A stretch of 5,945 nucleotides of DNA from DUZB01 sp964407525. GTDB taxonomy: Bacteria > Desulfobacterota > DSM-4660 > Desulfatiglandales > Desulfatiglandaceae. A model generated the notes under the pieces. The model was not told where the DNA came from and did no database searches. It saw nothing but the letters and a program-made list of their open reading frames with translations. Below are positions 1 through 4,324 of the stretch, one piece after another. The DNA lies in assembly GCA_964407525.1 (NCBI GenBank), contig CAYOWC010000299.1, forward strand, positions 1 through 5,945, read 5' to 3'. Within the stretch, counting starts at the first letter, position 1. The number at the start of each line of letters is the position of its first letter. The position numbers and the translations under genes are program-made.

Positions 1-33
1 GGATAACAGATCCGAATTAATGTGTTTTTTTCT

Positions 34-61
34 AATTTCCAATTTCCAATTTCCAATTTCT
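34..61. repeat. 7-bp tandem repeat, four units of AATTTCC
   Basis: Four back-to-back copies of the heptamer AATTTCC begin at 34, 41, 48 and 55; the last ends in T instead of C. The array lies upstream of the flavoprotein gene and has no coding potential I can see. Heptameric short tandem repeats are known from several bacterial groups and can change copy number by slippage. Bases 1-33 before it show nothing recognisable beyond a T-run. Confidence 0.9.
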
Positions 62-64
62 CTG

Positions 65-88
65 CGAAAACGCGAAATCACGAAAGTG
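65..88. repeat. 8-bp degenerate tandem repeat, three CGAAANNN units
   Basis: CGAAA recurs at 65, 73 and 81 with a strict 8-bp period (CGAAAACG, CGAAATCA, CGAAAGTG), starting three bases after the heptamer array. The first five bases of each unit are identical and the last three vary. From general familiarity, similar CGAAA-rich interspersed strings occur between genes in Desulfobacterota, so this may be one copy of a dispersed family; that is not verified here. Confidence 0.6.
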
Positions 89-104
89 TAAACTACTTTT
101 TGGC

Positions 105-133
105 TTAAATGAAGGAAGCCGATGTTCTATACT
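105..133 (+). promoter_or_regulatory. Weak sigma-70-like promoter for the flavoprotein gene
   Basis: TATACT at 128-133 matches five of six bases of the -10 consensus. With a 17-bp spacer, the -35 hexamer would be TTAAAT at 105-110, only a partial match to TTGACA. Transcription would start near 140, giving a 5' leader of about 25 nt ahead of the gene at 166. No sigma-54-type GG-N10-GC element was found in this leader. This is a best candidate rather than a clear promoter. Confidence 0.3.
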
Positions 134-165
134 GAAATAGCATTTTCAACTATCAGGAGGGAGAC

Positions 166-813
166 ATGATCAATATTCTGGGTATTTGCGGAAGTCCCGT
201 CAAAGAATCCAATACGGAAATTATCTTGAAGGAAGCATTAAAATCAGTGGAAAAGGACGGAGTCAAGATTGACGTCTTTAACGTTCAAGGTAAAAGGGTA
301 GAAGGTTGTCGGCACTGTAACTGGTGTATGGCCAAGCAGGATGAAAGGAATTTCTGTGCTGTCAAGGATGATATGGGAGAACTTTTTCCAAAAGTGGTTG
401 AGGCCGATGCCCTGATGGTGGCTTCGCCCGTTTATCTGGCAAGGATGAGCGGCCACCTGGCCTCCGTACTGGATCGAATCCGGTGCATTCATTACGGGAA
501 GCACTATGCGGGAGGCATGAAACACAAAGTGGGCGCTGGAATTGCAGTAAGCTGGTACAGGAACTCGGGCATTGAAACGACCCTCACCAGTATCCACTGG
601 GCTTTTCTGACCTACCAGATGGTTATCGCGGTTCCGGGTTCCTTGTCCACTTTTGGTGGTGCAGGACTAACCAGTCTATCAGGGACCGGGGATTTTGATC
701 CCAAAGACAAACATCAGGTTTTAAAAGATGATTACGGTCTTAAGACCGCCCGTGCTACCGCCAGGAGCATGTTGGAACTGGCCACGATCATCAAGGCCGG
801 TAAAGACATGTGA
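166..813 (+). CDS. NADPH-dependent FMN reductase / iron-sulfur flavoprotein-like protein
   Basis: A 215-residue soluble protein with a flavodoxin-like fold of the FMN-reductase superfamily, probably a cytoplasmic FMN-dependent electron carrier or reductase. The N-terminal beta strand runs into the FMN phosphate loop GSPVKESNT (residues 9-17). ASPVY (86-90), followed by a helix ending in LDR (102-104), is the usual isoalloxazine-side motif. Four cysteines cluster at 48, 51, 54 and 64 (CX2CX2CX9C). Archaeal and bacterial iron-sulfur flavoproteins use a similar but tighter CX2CX2CX4-7C motif to bind a 4Fe-4S cluster, so a cluster is plausible but not proven. The segment around residues 129-140 (SWYRNSGIETTL) corresponds to the family's GGxE region. 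The start is well supported: AGGAGG at 155-160 lies 5 nt before the ATG. The TGA stop lies inside the direct repeat flanking the repeat element downstream. The substrate and electron partner are unknown. Confidence 0.85.
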   Translation: MINILGICGSPVKESNTEIILKEALKSVEKDGVKIDVFNVQGKRVEGCRHCNWCMAKQDERNFCAVKDDMGELFPKVVEADALMVASPVYLARMSGHLASVLDRIRCIHYGKHYAGGMKHKVGAGIAVSWYRNSGIETTLTSIHWAFLTYQMVIAVPGSLSTFGGAGLTSLSGTGDFDPKDKHQVLKDDYGLKTARATARSMLELATIIKAGKDM

Positions 814-829
814 TACCTAAAAGCTGCAA

Positions 830-857
830 TTAGGTTTTAGCTATTGGCCGTTAGCTT
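830..857. repeat. Left heptamer array, four TTAGCNN units
   Basis: TTAGG, TTAGC, TTGGC and TTAGC start at 830, 837, 844 and 851, an exact 7-bp period with two variable bases closing each unit. The array forms the left arm of the palindromic element and is the inverted counterpart of the array at 953-980. Confidence 0.75.
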
Positions 858-952
858 AAAGGATCCAAACATTTGAATACCTTTTTACTATTTTGAAGCT
901 TTCATTTTTTTGATGCCAACCTAATGTAGCCGTAACTAACCGATATTGTGAG

Positions 953-980
953 GCTAATAGCTAAAGGCTAACCGCTAATT
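953..980. repeat. Right heptamer array, four GCTAANN units
   Basis: GCTAA occurs at 953, 960, 967 and 974, exactly every 7 bp (GCTAATA, GCTAAAG, GCTAACC, GCTAATT). It is the reverse-complement form of the left array, so the element consists of two heptamer arrays facing each other. The last unit overlaps the stop codon (975-977, TAG on the minus strand) of the flavoenzyme gene. Confidence 0.8.
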
Positions 981-1886
981 GCAGCTTTCAGGTGATACCA
1001 TCTCAACAATAATATCCTTGACCGATTTTATCTCTGTAATTGAAGCACTGACTTGACCGCCTCCAGCAGGAAAGAGATCAAAGTCCCCAGATCGCCAGGC
1101 CTTACCCATATTCATCATACTGTACTCCCGGGACAGGTCGATGGATGGGTCGTTCATTTTCTTGGCCAGACGGGGATTGATGATGATTCGCACGTTCATG
1201 CCCCCCAGAGGAAGCAGGGTGGTTCCCCCGTCAGAGCAGTTCAAAATCTCCTGCTTCCAGGCTTCTGAGGCCGGGCTTTCCGCTGCAGAAAGAAAACGCG
1301 TTCCAATCTGGACTCCTTGGGCTCCCAGGGCCAGGGCGGCTCGATAGCCTCGGGAATCAGCAATCCCCCCGGCTGCCACCACGGGTACAGTTACATGGTC
1401 GCAGACCATTGGTATGAGAACCATGTTCGATGATTCAGGACTTGAGGTTCGAAGTCCGCCCGACTCGCTCCCGGAAACCACCAGCCCGTCTGCTCCTGCG
1501 TCGACCGCCTTCAAAGCGAAGGAGAAATCCAGCGCAACGTGCAGGCCTTTCATTCCCAAAGTATGTATTTTAGGATAGATTTTTTTGGGGGAGCCGGCTG
1601 ATGTGGTCACTGCCTTCACTCCGGCTTCGGCCAGAACCTCAAGGATCTGCTCGTTGGCAGGGTTCATGGCGATCATAAGATTGGCTCCAAAGGGTTTATC
1701 TGTCCGTTTTCGGATCTCTGCGATCATTTTTCTGATTGCTTCCATATCTTGAGTAAACCCCAGGGCTAGTACGCCGAAACCACCGGCTTCGCACACAGCG
1801 GCCACCATTTCAGGACTATTGAGTTCGCCGATGGGGCCTTGAATAACAGGGTAACTGGTTTCCAGAATTTCCAGTAGTTCTGCCAT
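975..1886 (-). CDS. Nitronate monooxygenase/FabK-family FMN enzyme, catalytic His replaced
   Basis: A 303-residue cytoplasmic TIM-barrel flavoenzyme of the 2-nitropropane dioxygenase / enoyl-ACP reductase II (FabK) family, of typical length. Family landmarks appear in order: PVIQGP (13-18) on the first strand, PFGAN (65-69), GADGLVVSGSESGG (131-144), the FMN phosphate-binding segments AAGGIAD (171-177) and GVQIGTRF (191-198), and a C-terminal GGGQ segment (276-279). In characterised members the third motif reads GxEAGGH, and the His is the catalytic base. Here the aligned residue is Leu145 (codon CTT on the minus strand), so classical nitronate oxidation is doubtful. An O2-dependent reaction would also be odd in an anaerobe. 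The start is supported by AAGGAGAA (1900-1893, minus) 6 nt before the ATG. The last residues (SCN and stop) are encoded by the right arm of the repeat element. The gene is divergent from the sigma-54 activator gene. The family assignment is firm; the reaction is unknown. Confidence 0.85.
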   Translation of the reverse strand: MAELLEILETSYPVIQGPIGELNSPEMVAAVCEAGGFGVLALGFTQDMEAIRKMIAEIRKRTDKPFGANLMIAMNPANEQILEVLAEAGVKAVTTSAGSPKKIYPKIHTLGMKGLHVALDFSFALKAVDAGADGLVVSGSESGGLRTSSPESSNMVLIPMVCDHVTVPVVAAGGIADSRGYRAALALGAQGVQIGTRFLSAAESPASEAWKQEILNCSDGGTTLLPLGGMNVRIIINPRLAKKMNDPSIDLSREYSMMNMGKAWRSGDFDLFPAGGGQVSASITEIKSVKDIIVEMVSPESCN

Positions 1887-1957
1887 CTGAAGTTCTCCTT
1901 GCCTAAGCGTTTTAATAGGAATGTTTTATCTTACTTCCTCTCAGATCATATGAACGG

Positions 1958-1984
1958 GCGACGCGGGATTCCCCATGCGGTCGC
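1958..1984. promoter_or_regulatory. Imperfect dyad / hairpin in the divergent intergenic region
   Basis: GCGAC (1958-1962) pairs with GTCGC (1980-1984), and inside it GGG (1965-1967) pairs with CCC (1971-1973), with short unpaired stretches between. It lies about 70-100 bp upstream of the flavoenzyme ATG and would fall in its 5' leader if the candidate sigma-54 promoter is used. It could be a protein-binding site or an RNA hairpin. It does not resemble the TGCA-N4-TGCA sites upstream of the AOR gene. The rest of 1887-2154 shows only the candidate promoter at 2020-2035. Confidence 0.35.
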
Positions 1985-2019
1985 TGTCGCTGAACAATAT
2001 ATTACATATTTTCCTGTGA

Positions 2020-2035
2020 CGCAAGGAGCCTCCCA
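2020..2035 (-). promoter_or_regulatory. Candidate sigma-54 (-24/-12) promoter for the flavoenzyme gene
   Basis: Read on the minus strand, 2035-2020 is TGGGAG-GCTCC-TTGCG. The invariant GG (2034-2033) and GC (2022-2021) are separated by exactly 10 bp, as required for sigma-54, and TTGC of the -12 element is intact. The -24 element differs from TGGCAC at two positions. Transcription would start near 2008, leaving a leader of about 120 nt. No copy of the activator-like site found at the AOR promoter is present nearby, which lowers confidence. Confidence 0.4.
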
Positions 2036-2154
2036 ATTTCATCTTTTCCGGTGATTGTGAATATGGCCCCTTGATTTTAACGATTCTTCAGGGTCTCAGA
2101 ATAATGAATGTTGACTTTAACTCAGGATTTGAAGGAATATGAATTGAACCAACA

Positions 2155-3993
2155 GTGGATTTCGGAGAAAATATTCCATTGATGGTACACCTGAAAGGTG
2201 CAATTAACCGCCCACTTTCCCGGGAAAAATCCAATATGAACATGGAGTTCAAGGAACGCGACCCCTTGCTGTTTACTCAACAGATGGCCTCCCTCTTTGA
2301 TGCCTCGTACAACGGCATTGTTATTATAGACCGTCAAGGCAAAGTACTAGTCTACAACAAAGCGGCCATGCGCATTTTCAACGACTCTGATTCGCCGGTG
2401 GGTTTGCACATGTCTCAATTGCGCCCTGAAACGTGGCCGGAAATGGAAAAAATTCTAAAAACCGGCCAACCACAAATCGGGGTGCGGCTTGAAATTCGAA
2501 AGACCACCATTATCGCTAACCGAAATCCGATAATGGATAATGGACAGGTTGTCGGCCTGTTCAGTGTTTTTCAGGATATCTCCGAATATGAAGCGATTGT
2601 CTCCCAGTTGGAGAGTTATCGGGATCTTGTACGTGAATTGGAGGCCATATTTGAAAACTCTCAGGACGGCATGTATCTGGCTGACTGCCTGGGCAAGACA
2701 CTCAAAGTAAACCAGGCCTATGAAAGCATTACCGGGTTGGATCGGAACGATCTGCTAGGGCAGAACTTGACCAATCTCGTGAAAGAGGGTGTGCTGGATC
2801 ACTCGGTGACCTTGGATGTGCTGAAGAAAAAGCAAAGGGTGAGCATTATGCAAAACATCCGGGGTGGCAAACGCGTTCTGGTGACTGGTTCTCCCATATT
2901 CGACAATCAGGGGGAAATCGTGCTGGTGATTTCGAATGTTCGCGACATGACCGCTCTGACTGAACTCAGAAATGAGGTAGACAAGGCCAAACTCCTCTCC
3001 GCACGCTACCAGCAATCGTTGTGGGAACAGGATCAATATGACCACGCATTGGAGGGCCTGATTGCCAAAAGCAAAGCCATGTCCGATGTGGTAAGGAAGG
3101 CTGTCAAAGTAGCGGATTTTGAGGCGCAGGTGCTCATCAGGGGTGAATCCGGGGTAGGGAAGAGCATGCTGGCCCGCGTTATCCACAATATGGGCCCACG
3201 CAAAGATGAGCCCTTCACAAAGATTAACTGTGCGGCTATCCCCGAGTCACTCATGGAGAGCGAACTTTTTGGCTATGAAAAAGGGGCTTTTACCGGAGCT
3301 CTCTCCAAAGGGAAAGCGGGTCTCATTGAGGCTGGGCAGGGCGGCACGGTGTTTTTTGATGAGGTGGGTGAGTTGACGCCGACCATGCAGGTGAAGCTTT
3401 TGCAGGTCATTGATGAAAAAACTTTCACGCGGCTGGGTGGCACAAACCCGATCAAAGTGGACGTAAACATAATCGCTGCTACAAACCGCAATTTGGGCCA
3501 ATGGTTAAAACAGGGACGTTTCAGAGAGGATCTGTATTACCGGCTCAATGTGGTGCCCATAAATATCCCCCCCCTACGGGAACGCCGTGAGGATATCCCG
3601 TTGCTGGCCATGAAGACATTGGAGAAACTTAACCGAAGCCGTGGAATGCATAAGCAAATGCGATCGGAAATTCTGGAACGATTAATGCATTACGACTATC
3701 CCGGAAATGTGCGTGAGTTAATAAACCTGGTTGAGAGGATGGTTGTGATGAGTGACGGCGAGACAATTACCCTGGGCGATCTCCCGGAAGCGATGCGCCT
3801 GCAACTGCTCGAAGAGGGGCCATCAGAGGGGCTTAGTCTCAAGGTGGCAATGGAGCGTTTTGAAACCCGCATTATTCAGGAGGCCTTGCACAAACACCAT
3901 ACCCTGGGACATACAGCCAGGTCACTGGGTATACACACCACGACTCTATGGCGTAAAATCAAACGAAATAAAACCACCACGTCATTGCATTAG
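2155..3993 (+). CDS. PAS-PAS sigma-54-dependent transcriptional activator (enhancer-binding protein)
   Basis: A cytoplasmic activator of sigma-54 RNA polymerase, up to 612 residues. It has two N-terminal PAS sensory domains (about 42-145 and 162-272), then a short helical linker (about 265-296), likely a coiled coil. The AAA+ domain (about 300-545) has Walker A GESGVGKS (330-337), the sigma-54-contacting loop GAFTGA (377-382), Walker B TVFFDE (398-403), and arginine-finger candidates Arg457 and Arg463 in FREDLYYRL. A Fis-type helix-turn-helix closes the protein (about 581-604, ending TTTLWRKIKR). There is no receiver domain, so a ligand or redox signal sensed by the PAS domains is likelier than phosphorylation. 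The start is uncertain. GTG 2155 is the longest conventional option but has no well-placed Shine-Dalgarno. ATG 2182 has GGAG 14 nt upstream. ATG 2236 or 2242 would begin just before the first PAS domain. Position next to sigma-54 promoters suggests it controls the AOR gene and perhaps the divergent flavoenzyme gene. Confidence 0.92.
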   Translation: MDFGENIPLMVHLKGAINRPLSREKSNMNMEFKERDPLLFTQQMASLFDASYNGIVIIDRQGKVLVYNKAAMRIFNDSDSPVGLHMSQLRPETWPEMEKILKTGQPQIGVRLEIRKTTIIANRNPIMDNGQVVGLFSVFQDISEYEAIVSQLESYRDLVRELEAIFENSQDGMYLADCLGKTLKVNQAYESITGLDRNDLLGQNLTNLVKEGVLDHSVTLDVLKKKQRVSIMQNIRGGKRVLVTGSPIFDNQGEIVLVISNVRDMTALTELRNEVDKAKLLSARYQQSLWEQDQYDHALEGLIAKSKAMSDVVRKAVKVADFEAQVLIRGESGVGKSMLARVIHNMGPRKDEPFTKINCAAIPESLMESELFGYEKGAFTGALSKGKAGLIEAGQGGTVFFDEVGELTPTMQVKLLQVIDEKTFTRLGGTNPIKVDVNIIAATNRNLGQWLKQGRFREDLYYRLNVVPINIPPLRERREDIPLLAMKTLEKLNRSRGMHKQMRSEILERLMHYDYPGNVRELINLVERMVVMSDGETITLGDLPEAMRLQLLEEGPSEGLSLKVAMERFETRIIQEALHKHHTLGHTARSLGIHTTTLWRKIKRNKTTTSLH

Positions 3994-4004
3994 CACAATA
4001 TGAT

Positions 4005-4021
4005 TGCAAAACTGCATTGAT
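4005..4021 (+). promoter_or_regulatory. Upstream activator site 1 (TGCA-N4-TGCA)
   Basis: A 17-bp site with the dyad core TGCA-AAAC-TGCA followed by TTGAT. It matches the second site at 4085-4101 at 14 of 17 positions in the same orientation. It starts 11 bp after the activator's stop codon and 157 bp upstream of the -24 element, within the usual range for enhancer sites. Binding by the adjacent activator is inferred. An additional ATTGCA half-site lies 20 bp upstream, at 3984-3989. Confidence 0.6.
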
Positions 4022-4084
4022 AGGTTATCCCATTAATATTAAAGTCTAAAATAATGTTATTCCGGCTATAGCTTACGCCCTATA

Positions 4085-4101
4085 TGCAAACATGCAGTGA
4101 T
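4085..4101 (+). promoter_or_regulatory. Upstream activator site 2 (TGCA-N4-TGCA)
   Basis: The second copy of the 17-bp site, with core TGCA-AACA-TGCA followed by GTGAT, exactly 80 bp downstream of the first and 77 bp upstream of the -24 element. The spacer between the two sites (4022-4084) is AT-rich with no gene. Paired same-orientation sites upstream of a sigma-54 promoter are typical of enhancer-binding proteins, which assemble into higher-order oligomers. Confidence 0.6.
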
Positions 4102-4177
4102 TTGATCTCCGAACTGTCTCTCCCTCTTCCAGACGAAAAACTTTTCATTTCAAGCCTTTAGCCATCAACTCCATGTA

Positions 4178-4193
4178 TGGCATATTCGTTGCA
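4178..4193 (+). promoter_or_regulatory. Sigma-54 (-24/-12) promoter of the AOR gene
   Basis: TGGCAT-ATTCG-TTGCA closely matches the consensus TGGCAC-N5-TTGCA. GG at 4179-4180 and GC at 4191-4192 are separated by exactly 10 bp. Transcription is predicted to start near 4204, leaving a leader of about 120 nt before the GTG at 4325. It lies just downstream of a sigma-54 activator gene and two repeated upstream sites, which strongly supports function. Confidence 0.85.
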
Positions 4194-4238
4194 AAGAATT
4201 TTTGCTTGTGTGCTTGAATCCCAAACTGGTTGTTATTC

Positions 4239-4307
4239 ATGCTCCCTGTGCGGGATAAAGGGTTCGCCATGATCTGGGCGGGTTTCGTTGTGGGTCTGGA
4301 GCCGTGA
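4239..4307 (+). CDS. Possible 22-codon leader ORF in the AOR 5' UTR
   Basis: Within the predicted AOR leader, ATG 4239 opens a 22-codon frame (MLPVRDKGFAMIWAGFVVGLEP) that stops at TGA 4305-4307, 17 nt before the AOR start codon. Its second half is hydrophobic, which would suit a small membrane peptide, or a leader peptide coupled to AOR translation. There is no good Shine-Dalgarno before the ATG, and an open frame this short is common by chance. A small hairpin (TCCC 4243-4246 with GGGA 4252-4255) sits near its start. This is speculative. Confidence 0.2.
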   Translation: MLPVRDKGFAMIWAGFVVGLEP

Positions 4308-4313
4308 ACAGGA

Positions 4314-4319
4314 AAGGAG
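4314..4319 (+). promoter_or_regulatory. Shine-Dalgarno fixing the AOR GTG start
   Basis: AAGGAG ends 5 nt before GTG 4325. The other in-frame GTG codons overlap this site (4319) or have a ribosome site only 2 nt away (4304), so 4325 is the start that fits. The resulting N-terminus (MKGFYNMLLVVDVT) also matches the usual AOR beginning. Confidence 0.8.
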
Positions 4320-4324
4320 TGGTC

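Larger units (their letters stand above)
811..999. mobile_element. MITE-like palindromic element with TGATACC direct repeats
   Basis: A roughly 175-bp segment (818-992) sits between two convergent genes. Its arms are inverted repeats: 14 bp at 820-833 is perfectly complementary to 975-988, and a further 10 bp at 836-845 pairs with 956-965. TGATACC occurs directly outside both ends, at 811-817 and 993-999, as expected for a 7-bp target-site duplication. The interior (about 858-950) is AT-rich and encodes nothing I recognise. The left direct repeat contains the TGA stop of the upstream gene, and the right arm encodes the last codons and stop of the converging gene. The paired arms could also form a long hairpin acting as a terminator in both directions. 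Chance matching of the 7-mers is possible, and no transposase is present, so mobility would be in trans. Confidence 0.55.

Noticed and set aside
811..999. CRISPR array or tRNA gene between the convergent genes
   Set aside because: The repeats are 7-bp units without spacers, and no cloverleaf or T-loop consensus is present.
2111..2140. Sigma-70 promoter for the activator gene (TTGACT at 2111)
   Set aside because: The -35-like hexamer is good, but no acceptable -10 hexamer lies 16-18 bp downstream, and the region is very close to the candidate start codons.
2139..2155. Activator gene starting at ATG 2139 or at an ATT codon at 2143
   Set aside because: ATG 2139 is out of frame and meets TGA after two codons. 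ATT 2143 is in frame and 6 nt after GAAGGA, but ATT initiation is very rare.
4095..4107. IHF binding site between the activator sites and the promoter
   Set aside because: The best match to the reverse IHF consensus has at least two mismatches and overlaps activator site 2; another near-match at 4164-4175 abuts the -24 element. Neither is convincing.
4204..4324. A molybdenum/tungsten cofactor (Moco/Tuco) riboswitch in the AOR leader
   Set aside because: The leader is long enough and the gene is a plausible target, but I could not find the conserved strings or the multi-stem layout of that RNA; only small weak hairpins are visible. A covariance-model search would settle it.
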